A stretch of DNA of 64,000 bases. Origin: Undaria pinnatifida. Its lineage: Eukaryota; Sar; Phaeophyceae; Laminariales; Alariaceae. Position numbers and translations under genes: made by a program. The stretch's first letter is position 1; every line of letters starts with the position of its first letter. Location: contig JABAKD010000002.1 in assembly GCA_012845835.1 (NCBI GenBank), positions 21,418,274-21,482,273 of the forward strand, in the 5' to 3' direction. The notes beneath the pieces were generated by a model, which worked only from the letters and a program-made list of their open reading frames with translations, was not told where the DNA came from and searched no databases. Positions 34,291 through 45,849 of the stretch are shown piece by piece.

Positions 34291-35039
34291 ACTATTACAT
34301 ACAACAATTAATCACAGCTCCTGAACTAGGAGACTCTCGCCCCTCTACCAAGCATGCGAAAAGATTCCGTTTTCATGGTGCTTGAGCTTGGATGGTTGGA
34401 TGTTGATGATTGTGGTTGAATGTATTGTCCAAACAGCGTCACCGGTGGTATGTTAAACAAAATAGTCCGCTGATTCTTTGCGCCAGCGCCAGCGTGGACG
34501 GACGCGAGCGGCTTTGGGGCCTGCATACGAGACTTTGGGTGCTCTATACGAGACACCAAGGCACGACATGCACTCCTACCACGTACAGCGTGCTACGCAA
34601 TACCAAGCATCCCTACCTTTTACGGTCTGCATGTATAATGTGTACCTGGTACAACAACCTGAACGACAGCATAATCCTATACGACGTACTACCTGGTACA
34701 CTGCATACCCACTCGCCGCTCCACATAATACACAATTAATGGCATGCCGTGAAAAAAAAAACCGAAGAAGAAGCCAGTCGGCAGTCTTGATTGACTCACA
34801 CGAGGCTGCTTGTTGTTTGGTGCACCCCCCTCACTCTTCCTCAAGGCAGACCCCGTTATATCCAGACCTTCAAATCTGCATTATTATTATTATAAATGCT
34901 ATTTAATATTAGTAGGAGTACAACGCACGAGCTGCAGTACGCTACAATAATACGAATAGACTACCACTTGACTACCAATATAATTGATGTTGTAAAAAAT
35001 AAAAAAATACTCCTTTATAACTAATTTTCAAGGACGTCA
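34291..35039. other. No recognisable gene
   Basis: Short opposing frames only. TACCTGGTAC occurs at about 34640 and 34689. Confidence 0.4.
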
Positions 35040-35330
35040 GCCGTGAGTTTGACTCTGTATTCAGCTGTGAGATCGACCAAAAATGTTTTCTGATACAACC
35101 ATTTTGTAAAAACAAAAATACACCCCAGCTGTGAGATCGAATATTTTGTCGAAACTCATATTTGCAAGCTGGGTGTGATACTCCGATCGCGCGTATTACT
35201 GGACGTGTGTCCTCAGTAAGGATACAGGTCGGCAACTCCGCTTGAAACTACGGTGTAGCTTGTACCAAGGTCAACAGGGTGATGTTAGTCAGTCTGTGCG
35301 CGGAAACGGTAAAACCCGTTTTTTATATAC
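35040..35330 (+). repeat. U-family dispersed repeat, copy 2
   Basis: CAGCTGTGAGATCGAATATT, TTTGTCGAAACTCAT, TGTGATACTCCGATCGCGCG, GATACAGGTCGGC, GGTCAACAGGGTGATGTTAG, CAGTCTGTGCGCGGAAAC in order. The first phrase is partly duplicated near 35070. Confidence 0.8.
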
Positions 35331-35960
35331 TATAAAAATGAAAATACACTCCAGCTTTTATGTACGAGTACCAGGTACAGGTACCAGGTACCAGAGGTAT
35401 GTACTTGCATTGAATATAATTTATTATAACAATAAAAATACACTCCAGCTGTGAGATCGAATATTTTGTCGAAACTCATTTTTCTTTGCAAGCTGTGTGT
35501 GATGCTCCGATCGCGCGTATTACGGGTTGTGTGTCCTCATTAAGGATATGGGTCGGCGACCCCCCTTGGAACTACAGTGTAGCTATCAGGGTCAACACGG
35601 TAATGTTAGGCAGTCTGTGCGCGGGAACTATAAAACCCGTTTCTGAGGGGGACAAAATCTGACAGCTGTGGAAGGAAATGCATCAGTTTATCAAGTGAAT
35701 CCTGTAAGTCGAATAACCGGTGAGGGGAGGGCGGAGTTTGTAAGGACGTGGGGGCCTGGTTTCGATCAAAAGGGGGGGGGGGGGGGGGGGGGGGGGGCAA
35801 CTCAATTTGTGCGTGGAAACTCTAAATCCTTCAAGGGGATAAATCTGACGGTTTTGGAAAGAATGCACCAGTTTATCATGGGGGAGGGGGGAGGGGGGGG
35901 GCGGGACGGGCGGGGCAGCTCAATCTGTGCGTGGAAACTATACATCCTTATAGTTTATAT
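35331..35960 (+). repeat. U-family repeat, copy 3, with repeated G-rich 3' part
   Basis: The same order of landmarks runs to CTATAAAACCCGTTTCTGAG at 35640, followed by AATCTGACAGCTGTGGAAGG. The segment CAGTCTGTGCGCGGGAAC to CAGTTTATCA is then echoed at about 35800-35878 and again from 35918. The units are separated by long G-runs (35772-35797 and 35881-35912). Confidence 0.75.
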
Positions 35961-35969
35961 AGCAGTCGA

Positions 35970-36062
35970 TCAACGCTACGGTAGGGGAGATTGTCTCGTT
36001 TTAGCACTGCCGGGGGTCTAAGCCGCTCTCGCACGAGTGACTCTCTCTGTACCTCACTGACG
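35970..36062. repeat. V-family dispersed repeat, copy 5
   Basis: CGCTACGGTAGGGGAGATTG, then CTCTCGCACGAGTGACTC and GTACCTCACTGACGAAA, as in copies 1 and 2. A related GTTACTCGCGCGCTCGAC lies near 36237. Confidence 0.45.
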
Positions 36063-36705
36063 AAACGACTTTACCCTGACACTAGATGTGCTTGTCGCAG
36101 CGCGGTGTAATAGAGTGTCAGTATATCTGGCAATAGATTCGGTAAAAAAACTATTGCGCAGTTGCGGATTCACCCCGCGAAGTTAGAGTAGCACCCAACA
36201 GAGCTTAACACCGCAATGAATGTAACAGGAGGGGGTGTTACTCGCGCGCTCGACTCCGGGCCACTGCAAAAAAAGACCCCCCCCCGAAAAAAAAAAAGAA
36301 TCCTATCGTAGCATTATTAATCAGTGCCTGGTCCAAAAATTTATTCTGAATGAACGTCTCTTGGTTGGTTTGAGAGTCGATATCGGTGTTCGTTACTTAT
36401 TAGGCGATCCGCGGGTCCCTTCGCTGACGACGGGTGAGAGCGCTGGCACCACCCCTCCACGAAACACTCCTCTTTTGTCCCTGGGCACCAAATTGCAACC
36501 CTCGCTCGGACCCTGTTCAAAACTTGCTTCCTATTATTGTTCCTACAAGCGTAAGAAACGGCATCATTGTCCCTATAAACCTCTCTCAAAGAATGAATAA
36601 TAATGATAATAAAAATAAGGAAACGCGTCTGTTTCCCTTTAATCCCAGCCATCTCCATCTTGGAGTTCAAACTGCATGGCCACTGCGATATATACTGGTA
36701 TACTA
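36063..36705. other. No recognisable gene
   Basis: Frames of about 100-120 codons overlap on both strands with no motif. Confidence 0.4.
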
Positions 36706-37038
36706 TCGTTCGCCCCGATGGCGTATCAGGTTATTATCCTCGAGCCTGGTATAGGTCAGTTTCGTGAGTTCGAGCCCAGCCGAGTGCATACATACTCGAA
36801 TGAATTCGTTGGGACTTTTTCTTGTGCACAACAAATTGACTTGTGGAAAGCGCGAGAGCGTGAGTTAGCAACACTCGATGAAAAATCGGCGAGCAGTGGG
36901 ATTGCTGAACCCTATGCGCGATAAAAATTAAAGGCAAGAACCGGGGGAGAGAAGGGACGACACCTGTGACCACGGCTTGCCCAGAAGCTGGAAAGTAAGA
37001 GTGTGAGAAAAAAATAACCAAAAAAATAATAAAAAATC
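36706..37038 (+). mobile_element. tRNA-derived SINE, copy 2
   Basis: Head CGCCCCGATGGCGTATCAGG, B-box GTGAGTTCGAGCCC, body GACTTGTGGAAAGCGCGAGA and GGGATTGCTGAACCCTATGC, 3' CCTGTGACCACGGCTTGCCC, A-rich tail to 37038. About 330 bp, as in the other copies. Confidence 0.88.
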
Positions 37039-37045
37039 ATGCAGA

Positions 37046-37115
37046 GTGACTGGAGCCTGTCCTGTGACCACGGACGGACTTGGTTATGCGAGTTGATGTT
37101 AGAACAACAACATAA
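37046..37115 (+). repeat. S-family short repeat, copy 2
   Basis: GACTGGAGCCTGTCCTGTGA then CCACGG, TTATGCGAGTTGATGTTAGA and ACAACAACATAA. It lies directly after the SINE tail. Confidence 0.75.
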
Positions 37116-37254
37116 TAATAACAACACCAGGTAGCATGTAGTATTACGAGTATATACTCCCGAGTATAAAATAAGTCGGTTTCTAGTACTCCTCATGCCC
37201 TTCCCACTCTGTTGTTATACTCGTATGTATTATTGATATATATATAGTATCACA

Positions 37255-37325
37255 CACAGCTTGCAAAGATGAGTTTCGACGAAATCTTCGATCTCACAGC
37301 TGGAGTGTATTTTAATTTTTATAAT
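37255..37325 (-). repeat. U-family fragment, minus
   Basis: CAGCTTGCAAAGATGAGTTT then CGATCTCACAGCTGGAGTGT is the reverse of the family's left end. With the plus copy just to its right it forms a head-to-head pair. Confidence 0.8.
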
Positions 37326-37369
37326 ATATATTTAGACTATAGGAGCGCAAATGGTATATTATAAAAATT

Positions 37370-37560
37370 AAAACACACTCCAGCTGTGAGATCGAATATT
37401 TTGTCGAAACCCATCTTTGCAAGCTGTGTGCAGTGTGTGATACTCCGATCGCGCGTATTACGGGTTGTGTGTCCTCATTAAGGATATAGGTCGGCGACTC
37501 CCCTCTTGAAACTAATAATACAACAGCAGTGTAGCTATCAGAGGGTCAATTGATTTAGGA
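37370..37560 (+). repeat. U-family dispersed repeat, plus
   Basis: AACACACTCCAGCTGTGAGA through TCCGATCGCGCGTATTACGG to TATCAGAGGGTCAA. Inverted with respect to 37255-37325, separated by about 45 bp of AT-rich DNA. Confidence 0.8.
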
Positions 37561-37859
37561 GCAATTAATATAGTCCATAGGAGCAAGCGCGGTCCGGTCC
37601 GGTTCCGATTATATATTGTTCTTCGCCTGATCAAGCAGTCTTCTCCTCCTACTACTACTGCGTACCCGGTATGTATCATACGGCAGCAGTACTCGCAGTA
37701 GTAGCTAGATCTACATATAGACTATATCATACATACAGTCTCTCATGGCACACTCAATAGGAATCCGTACCCGTTGTACATACCAGCCGGAGCACATAAA
37801 AGTGGAACCATTTTTACTACGTACCACGCGCACGTATAGCACACACAGACAGACGTATA
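37561..37859. other. No recognisable feature
   Basis: Nothing seen apart from a TAGACTATA word near 37720. Confidence 0.4.
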
Positions 37860-37925
37860 TCTGGAGCCTGTCCTGTGACCACGGACTTGATTATGCGAGT
37901 TAATGTGAGAACAACAACATATCTG
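37860..37925 (+). repeat. S-family short repeat, copy 3
   Basis: CTGGAGCCTGTCCTGTGACC then TTGATTATGCGAGTTAATGT and GAGAACAACAACATA. Confidence 0.75.
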
Positions 37926-38420
37926 TACGTAGACCACGAGGAGGCGTGGCAAAAATGTTTTTAGAAATGAAAGCAAGTTAAATGCGATGTAGTCCTGGTC
38001 CCCTGTGGTATGACCAAAGCAACGCTGGAGCGGCGAGACATGTGTACAGCAGTTGTTGTGGCTTGCCAAGGGGCGGCTCTGCGTCTACTCGTACACGTGG
38101 ACAGCGTAGTAGAGACAGAGAACCGGGATGGAGCCTTGAATGTATACACCAGGGGTACTGCAGTTTTAGGCATGCACGAGCGATACGTATCGCATCTTGC
38201 ACCGCACACAGCAAGACTACACGGCTACATAAAAAGGAGGGGAAGCGGAGTGGTGTCGACTGCTTCCGCTCGCGGGACTGTTGCCCGTGAAAGATCCCGG
38301 TTTTACTTTTATTATTTTTGTTACGATGTCTTTTTTTCAAGCTCGGATTTTGGATGTCGGATTCGATTCTTCTCTCACTCCAGGTACGAGGTACTTTACA
38401 TTGTACAGCGGCGGCGGCAG
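37926..38420. other. No recognisable gene
   Basis: A minus frame of 190 codons (37978-38550) runs through the CTG repeat at its start and has no motif. Opposing plus frames are equally long. Confidence 0.35.
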
Positions 38421-38422
38421 CA

Positions 38423-38453
<31 letters not shown>

Positions 38454-38461
38454 TGCTGTTG
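38421..38461. repeat. (CTG)n microsatellite
   Basis: About ten CTG units, then TTGCTGCTGTT. Confidence 0.95.
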
Positions 38462-39390
38462 TGCTCGCGCGTAGTGGTAGGTGTACTGGCATAACAGCAA
38501 GGGGTGAGGGGGGCTGTGCGGCCGCTTCGCCGAAGACGATACACGCACATGCTACGCGATCGATTTTGATTCGATCACACATACAACTCGTACAGAGCTG
38601 TGATGCTATCAACAAAGATAAACGACACGCATGTACCAGGTATTTTTTATATTTACTACTGTAGTTTATGTAGATGATGGATACTACGGGCATTGCTGCT
38701 GTAGTAGTCTATGTAGTGGATGGTAGATTGATATGCACACTTGTACAGGGTGGTTGTTTCAAAGACCACCACGCTCTTGGCTGGCACGGTCCGCTTGGCC
38801 ACCATCTCGATCGTCCTGGCTGCGGGCCTCGGCACCGGCGTCATCAGCGCCCCAAGCGCTATTTCCTCACACACACGCGCACACACCAGAAACCCATCAC
38901 AGCAGCTGAGATGCCGTGTATAGCAAGCAACTCCCCCCGGAACCAAGTAAAGCAGGAGAACTATGAAAATGGGTACCGATGTATCTTGTCGGCTGGCCCT
39001 ATGCTCCCGCTTCCCCTGGCAAGGTTGTACTGCTGCTGACTGGCGGCGGTAAATATGGTTTTGCGGTACCGACAGCAGTATACGGTATACGTACGCCGTA
39101 CGTCGCCCCAAATCACCCACATTATAAACATTTTCAAACGTCGAAACGTTAGGTATTCCGCCGCAAATACGGTCGTTTCCTTCTATTGCGCCGCGTTTCT
39201 CCTCCTCCGTCGCTGTGCACTATCCACGCTACCCTTACCTCGAACGCGCTTGTACAGGAGCCGTGCCCCCTATAGACGAGACCGCTCCGAACGCCAAGCA
39301 ACAAAGATGTTGGAGAGGGCGCCGTTCCGAAGGAAGGGCTGGATGAAGTTGGTGAGTGCGGGCCGCCGCTTTACCAACAGCAGCGGCGTC
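38462..39390. other. Unassigned, with two GC-rich exon-like stretches
   Basis: At 38740-38870 both strands give GC-ending codons. The plus reading contains a hydrophobic run (LATISIVLAAGLGTGVISA) and the minus reading PRPAARTIEMVAKRTVPAKS, so the strand cannot be decided. At 39307 an ATG opens MLERAPFRRKGWMKL, followed by GTGAGT, a good splice-donor sequence. Neither can be identified. Confidence 0.25.
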
Positions 39391-39424
39391 TACTGCTGCT
39401 TTTGCTGCTGCTGCTGCTGCTGCT
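39391..39424. repeat. (TGC)n microsatellite
   Basis: TGC/CTG units encode Cys or Ala runs in the overlapping frames. Confidence 0.9.
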
Positions 39425-39872
39425 GTGTGTGTTGCGTGTGGTGTGCGTTCTCTACATTGCACCCGCTCTTTCTACGCATCGACATCCAGCATACCCAGTG
39501 TCCGTGCCGACTCGTCATTCTAGAGAGAAATACCCGTACACTCTCTAGAGTCACGAACTACATGTCAGACATCACTCTTAGACACATCGCAAGAAGAGCA
39601 GCAATGAGATAGTACCGCCAAATACGACAGTGAAAAACGCCACCTTGTGAGTTCGACGAAAAATGATTGGTGCTCAGTGCTCTGCCCTGTACGCAAGCTG
39701 CGTGATGCATCGGTTGCGCGTGTACTTCCTTCGCGAATAACAATACGAGAACAGGCCTACGCACCTGCTGGGCACCACACACTGCATGCACGCTACAATA
39801 ATACGGGTACACACTACAGCCCTACAGTACACCGAAGTAGGAGGTATAGGAGTGCGTGTTTGGCATCGCGTG
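39425..39872. other. No gene; diverged U-like stretch at 39625-39740
   Basis: TTGTGAGTTCGACGAAAAAT, GCAAGCTGCGTGATGCATCG and GTTGCGCGTGTACTTCC follow the U order loosely. Confidence 0.4.
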
Positions 39873-39881
39873 CCAATACTC

Positions 39882-40064
39882 CGGTCTCCTGCACTACTTG
39901 CTTTTTGTGTGGAAGCTTATGAAAGCTTCCGTGCAAGCTTCCACCGCTTCCATGGAAGCTTTCATGGAAGCTTCCGTAGAAGCTTCATGGAAGATATGGA
40001 AGCTTCCACGCAAAAAAACAAAACGCAAGCTTCCACCGGTCTCCTGCACCTCTTGCTTTTGGCC
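39882..40064. mobile_element. Element D: short, reversed relative of element A
   Basis: Flanked by the 9-bp direct repeat CCAATACTC at 39873-39881 and 40065-40073. The left end CGGTCTCCTGCACTACTTGC, leading to GTGTGGAAGC, matches the reversed right end of element A (TGGCCTCCGGCACTACTTGC). The middle is a short GCTTCCATGGAA-type array. The right end repeats GGTCTCCTGCACCTCTTGC in direct orientation, so the expected inverted end is lost or rearranged. There is no telomere tract. Confidence 0.65.
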
Positions 40065-40073
40065 CCAATACTC

Positions 40074-41137
40074 GTACGAAAGACCGACCATTGAATTTGC
40101 ATTCTACAGAGGGCGACTCCTCCTGCGAGGTACCTGATACACACATGTTTCTCCGAATTTTCGGTGATTCCACGGAATGCGGAACTCCCGTGGCCGTGAC
40201 GGGCCAACGAGCCAACGAGTGGATACGATAAAAACTGTTGTTCTCGAAGCTGACGTCAAGGTCTCTTGGTGACTCTAGTAGGCTACTGGGTAGTGCCATT
40301 GTCCTATACAACAACCCTCGTCGAAACACGAGCAGGAGACAGGAGACCCATACACACCCGGGTAATATACACTTCGTCCGAGCATGCATGTAATTTATAC
40401 ACATGTTCCGTTGTTGGCCCGAACGCACGTGGAGCCTCTGGGAACGAATATGCTGCGGTATAACCTACATAGGCCGCACTCACTCACAGTTATTCATATT
40501 TACCCTGAGGCATTCCGATTCCAAACCTCGCCGACGCTAAGCGAAATCATTACACAAGCAGGCAGCAATTGAGAGCATTTATATGTGCCCTACCCCGCTT
40601 TCTTTGTCCTTGAGCTCTTACTGCTGAATGCTGGCATGATAACTCCTCAGAATCCTACGCACGAGGTACGAGGATGAATCTCAGGTTCAGAGCGTTTTTT
40701 CAGAGCGATGTTTGTTGTTGGTATCATAAGCGATAGCGGTGCCTGTCGCGTCGGTTTCGCTTATTCTGTCAGCAACGTCGAAGACGTGGGCGGAGAACTG
40801 ACTGAAAGTTACGTGACGAGATCATATCATGTCCTCTATCTTCTACGATACCGGTAAGGCGCCTTATAAGAGAGCGGCACCTTACCGTTTTTTCGGGAAA
40901 ATGGTTGATATACTCTTTAAATTATGTATACCCCAACCCTACCCCTAACCCCAACCCAATGAAACGCAACCAACTAATGTAGGGTGAACCCCCCTTCGTC
41001 TCGTACACAGTGTGCGTCAACCATCGTCTCCGACAAAGTATTAGACTCTACTGTTCTGCGACAGAAATGGCAAAATCTGGCCAACGCTTTTTTTCTGACC
41101 GTTGGGGAGTTGCTTCTCGGCTCGGGGAATGCCATTT
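40074..41137. other. No gene; degenerate telomere-like stretch near 40926-40960
   Basis: CCCCAACCCTACCCCTAACC and CCAACCC resemble worn CCCTAA units. Frames here are short and without motifs. Confidence 0.4.
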
Positions 41138-41151
41138 TTGTAGTAGTAGTC

Positions 41152-41184
<33 letters not shown>

Positions 41185-41186
41185 TC
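41138..41186. repeat. (GTA)n microsatellite
   Basis: About sixteen GTA units with one CGTA interruption. Frames of Val or Ser are artefacts. Confidence 0.95.
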
Positions 41187-41488
41187 CGAGTCATCTCTCT
41201 ATAGTGCGGTAGGGGTATACCGGTTTTTGGCATTTTTCCTCTCTGGCCCCGGTTGACCTCTTCAAGTGAGGAGGAACTACCGGTTAGTCTGATATGCTTT
41301 CGAGTGTGCACATATTTCTTCTTTGGAATTCTACACTAGGACACTATTAATAGCGCGCAGAAGCGTTGGTCGCATTGCGCGAACGAACGCCTTCTTCAGA
41401 ATCATGCTTCGGGAGATGTACCGAGCCCCTTGTGTTAGCAGGGGCTCAGAAACTCTCGCTGCCCCTGCCCCTCCCGTGGGATGATTCT
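41187..41488. mobile_element. P-family inverted-repeat element, copy 3 (diverged)
   Basis: TATCCGAGTCATCTCTCT then GTGCGGTAGGGGTATACCGG at the left; AGTGAGGAGGAACTACCGG and TTGCGCGAACGAACGCCTTC inside; CTCCCGTGGGATGATTC at the right end. It lies directly against the GTA repeat. Confidence 0.6.
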
Positions 41489-41595
41489 TGACCCTTTGCA
41501 CCAGGATAATCGTGTGATACCGAGGGCTTGTTCACTTTCGTTTTTTTCAAAATCCGTTCTTCTTTTGTGCGTGACACTTTGCGACAAAAAAACAA

Positions 41596-41895
41596 ATAGG
41601 GTAGAGGTGTACCACTTTTTTTTTCTTCCGGCTTTCAAATGAGGAACCCTCTCTTTATATACCTAACCCAAAAACTGATGTGCCGACCGAGCAATCTGGA
41701 AGCGGTCAACATGTTCCGAAGAACAAACCCGTGGGCCCAGGTACGAAGAAAAAAAGCCGTTTATTTACGAAACTCGAGAAAAATGGCACGTTCCGCGACG
41801 ATTTTGGGTTTTAAGGAGCGCCTCTTCTTATTCAGGAACTACTCTCGGCAAAAAGAAAGCGTTATTAATAGTACCTGTGCCGAAGCAAGCGTAAT
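41596..41895 (+). mobile_element. T-family element, diverged
   Basis: AGGGTAGAGGTGTACCACTT, GTGGGCCCAGGTACGAAG, CGCGACGATTTTGGGTTTTA and AGGAGCGCCTC in family order. The right end is worn (GAAGCAAGCGTAATTTCG). Confidence 0.55.
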
Positions 41896-42532
41896 TTCGT
41901 GATTTCGTCCTTTCGAGGTTCTCATGCGAGGAGCTTGAGAAGAGAGCTGGTGCGCTCGGCCGCCTTGTGGTGTTAAAGTGGTGTTAAAGCCTTGACAACT
42001 GGCATCCCCTTTTTTTTACAAAATCACTTGAAGTTAGTATAGGGAGGGATTGGGGGGGCCTCCTCTCTGCGCTGTTCGTCGTTGAAAAGAACAGCGGTTA
42101 CTACGAATGAGATAAAACTAGCTGCCTGCTGACTAGCTAGCTGGTCATGACCAGAGGCGCCATAGATATTGGCCTGGTGTAACTCCTTACGGCCAGAAGT
42201 ATATCCTCCGAACGAACGAACCCCCCTCGGACTAACTTAGTACCGCGCTTGGAGACGGAGTCAATCCCAATATTTCTGACGTTAGTGTGGTACTGAGTGA
42301 GTGCACCACAGAAGTTCCCGGCGTGTGTCTTGGAAGGAGCCGCCCGTTAAGCCGCGTGTTTTGTTTCGCGCGACAAGCTTTTAGGATAACTCCACATCCA
42401 CCGGTGCGCGACCGGCTTCAGAAAACAAGCCATTACATACAGTAAGAATTGGTTGTCGAGGCAAAAAACAAATCATCCATACTCGCACCCCCCCTTCCCC
42501 CTCCAACCCCCACCCCCTCCTCGCTCCGCAAC
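41896..42532. other. No recognisable gene; C-rich pyrimidine stretch at 42487-42522
   Basis: The right end is a run of C and T directly left of element C. Nothing else seen. Confidence 0.45.
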
Positions 42533-42540
42533 AAAATCGT

Positions 42541-43253
42541 AACGTAGTAACGGGTTTTGGGTTCTGTGGACCTTATTGCCTGTTTTGTAAACTGTTTTTA
42601 AGTGTGTTTTGTGATGTGATCCTGTCTCGCATGGGACCTCGCGGACTCCCGTAGGTGTATCGTAGGACTCCACGGGTTCCCATCGCGGCATCCCACAGCA
42701 CCTTACGGGACTCCTTATGGGACCCTGTGAGATCCCGCGGGCATCCCGCGGAATTGCCCTCCATGGGAGTGCCCACAATAACCCCCCACCCCCCCCCCGG
42801 TAGTTCCCATGGGAGTTCCCATGGACCCCACGTCACACGTTGTCCCACGAGTTGCTACGGGTTCCAAGGAGACCCCACGAAAATCCCACGAGGTCCCGAA
42901 ATTGGATTTTTTTTCCGTCGACTTAGTTCCATCGACTAACCCCAACCTGTACCACCTAGCCCTCCCTAACCCTGCGGGACCCCGTGTGAGCATCCTACGG
43001 CATCCCTTAGGATCGCAAGAGTGTCCAGGGTTCCCGCGGTAGCTTGCGCGTGAGTCCACATGGGATCCCGCGACATCCCGCGAAACCTCAGCTGGGGTAT
43101 GGTGCCGCCGGGTCCCACCCGTGAATTCGTGGGAGGCCGTGGGTTCCCACATGGAAAGCCCCGGGATTCCATGTGGGAGTCGGCTGCATCTAGTGGAATC
43201 CCGTGGCATCCCATGGGACTTCCCACGGGCATCAAAACCCGCTATTAGGAATG
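42541..43253. mobile_element. Element C: inverted-repeat element with CCCRYGGG array
   Basis: Flanked by AAAATCGT (42533-42540) and AAAATCAT (43254-43261), an 8-bp duplication with one difference. The left end AACGTAGTAACGGGTTTTG and the reversed right end TTCCTAATAGCGGGTTTTG agree at 14 of 19 bases. The body from about 42630 to 43230 consists of cores such as TCCCATGGGA, ATCCCGCGGG, TCCCACGAG and CCGTGGG every 11-15 bp. It is broken at 42936-42975 by CTAACCCCAACC and CCCTAACCCTG. No gene of its own is evident. Confidence 0.65.
42936..42975. repeat. Degenerate telomere-like stretch in element C
   Basis: GACTAACCCCAACC and, after about 16 bp, TCCCTAACCCTGCGGG. Worn CCCTAA units in the middle of the array, the same position as in elements A and B. 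Confidence 0.55.
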
Positions 43254-43261
43254 AAAATCAT

Positions 43262-45849
43262 TGGCCGCTGGGCATGATTTCACAATCAGTTTTTCAAATG
43301 TAGCGTTTCCAAGAACTCGAGCCGCAGTTTCTTACTGGGTTGTTTCCTGAAAAGTCTGTACGAGTACTGCCTACAGAGTAGTACCCGTACGTTCCCGGCA
43401 CATTCCGACTTTCGAGGTTTTGTTTTGCCCGCTTGTTTGCGTGCCGGTATGCGCTGTGCACGCCGGCCGCGTACAAGTACGAAGTTACACGACACTGCCA
43501 CATAAGGAACTGTCGTAAAATGATGCGATTTTCCCTCTCGGGATCTCTGTTCAACGATATTGTGCTAGCAGAATGAACGGAACGCCCGCAACTAGAAGCA
43601 TCCGCGCGTTTTTCCTCTTCGCACTTGATTGTGGTTGTCGACTAATATAACACTAATGTATCACTACACCGGTACTTCAACTTCAAGCCGGCCACCTTTT
43701 TCATGCTCGATTTGTTACGATTATGTTCGTCACACCCTCTCAAATCTTCGCTTATACCTGGTGCAATTATTTTAAGTGTGTGTTTTGTGTATACTGCTTT
43801 CTTCCACATTCAAATTCTGGTGTCACATGCTTTGGGCAATATTTGAAGGCAGATACATACAGTAAGTTTTCATCAAGGCAGATATGTGTACGCACCTTGG
43901 TTGGCTAAGGGGTATGCTATAAGCGGCTCGATCAACCTACGGCAGTTGAGTCTTTCCAAGCCACAGCACCCCAATCCGGCCGAATCAACCTAGAGTATTT
44001 CCAAGCACAGCGTCCACGCCGGCCGAGTCAATTTCAAAGGTCACGGCATCCAAGCACAGGTCACCGCCCTCGCGTTTAGATTCTGGATCGGGTTCGGCTT
44101 CAGGTTCGAGTTCTAGTCGGATGGTCGGCGTTAGGCAGCACGACCAAAAACCCCTTTAAATATTTACTATCAAGCTTCAAATAGGACTCTACCAAGCGTT
44201 TCGACTTGCTACAGAGCATACGCAACCAGGCATTTATCTCGCACCATGCCGCCTTTGCACGCTTTAAGCACGGCCTATTCGAGTGCATTATCGCCGTATG
44301 CTTGCTCGATATTCTCTGTACAGATTTTGGTGCCGCGTACTACGTACGCGTAGTCTAAACGAGTACGAACTCGTTGTGTACTCGTACAATGCTCGTACTC
44401 ACTTGTTTGTGGTGTGTTCGCTCGTACTCACTCGCAGGGTCGTCTTTTGTTTTTGAAACGATGTATCAACATGCTTCCCTGCTACTACTACTATGGATCG
44501 GACAATAATACGTACCAGGTACAGTACAAGTAGATCACCAACAAAAGTGACAATCCCATGGTCACTGCGAGATTTCCCGGTAAATAAATTGCCGCCGGCA
44601 GAGATGCGGAGCGACTGGTCGTCGGCCATACATATCTACTGCAACTCCTGCTATTGTGCGTAAATAAAGGTAGATTTTTGCGTCCAAATCTGGAAAAGTT
44701 TCCGCGTGCGTGGGAGCGTACGTGCGTGGACTATTGACACTGCGGTCACGTTTTCCCGTTTTGACCGTCAGGTGACCGCATCGCCTAGCGCCTCGCAATC
44801 AAGGTTTCCTACATATTGGCAAGTAGAAACCCCGCGTTTTCGTATCAAACATGACCAAAGAACAAAGGGGCATTTTTGAAGAAAAATAAAAACATGGCTC
44901 TCTTAGGAACACGGGGATAAATCGCAATGTAAATGCCTCCTACAGAAGCTGAGTCTTGGGGTTTAGTCCCGTAGTTTAGCCGTCACATGCCCCGTCACGT
45001 CACCTAACTGCCTATTTCTTTCCATGACGTCACTCGATAAACTACGATCACGCCTCATCTTTGATTGGATCGCTAACGACCATGCCGGCTTGGACTAGTA
45101 TTATTGAAAAGCTTCTTCCTGCTGGCTACCTACTACGCGTGAGCGATCGAAGCTTAACCTGGGCATTGTCGAACGGCAAATAAATACAATCACGATTAAA
45201 ATACTGTCATGTTCTCATAATAATGCACTGATTTTCGCTACGTTAATTTGAGCTGGTCTAGGAACTGCTATCTTTATCTGCAAGTTATTTTCATGATATC
45301 ATGCCAAATATTACTTCCAGTCAGCGTATCAATTCCTTCGTGTATAAACATGTGTATGTGTAAGTTTAGATGTGTATGGCTTTCAGTGTGGCCCCTCCTC
45401 CGCACTGGGCAGCTAGGTCGGCCATACACTTCTAGACCTTACCAGCAGACCAGCACAACCCCATCAAGCAACTGCCCTTGGGCACAACATAGCCGAAAGG
45501 TGCTCTTAATGGTAGGGAAGGAGAATCAAATATCTCTGCGTCGTGCAAGCCAGATGAAAACAACGATTGTTTCGGAAAGAAAAGACGTAGTGGTCACGCG
45601 ATAATTATTGTTGTACAACAACACTACACGTTTCGATACATGATTCCCGTATTTCTTTTTTTGTTTGTTTGTTTGTTTGCCATCTTTTGACAAGGTGCAG
45701 CGTGAGCTACAATACAAAAAACGACGATTCGGCCGGAGAAAAAAAAAAAAATTAAGACCGATTTATGCGACACAGAGCAATCCTACGTACTAAAGACCAA
45801 TGGCCTTACCAACCGTTTTTGACGTACTAAGCCCTCCAGAAACTACGGC
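43262..45849. other. Unassigned 2.6 kb
   Basis: No gene or family recognised. A cluster of GAGTACGA/CTCGTACTC inverted words lies at about 44357-44425, and a TTTG/GTTT run at about 45658-45678. Confidence 0.4.
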
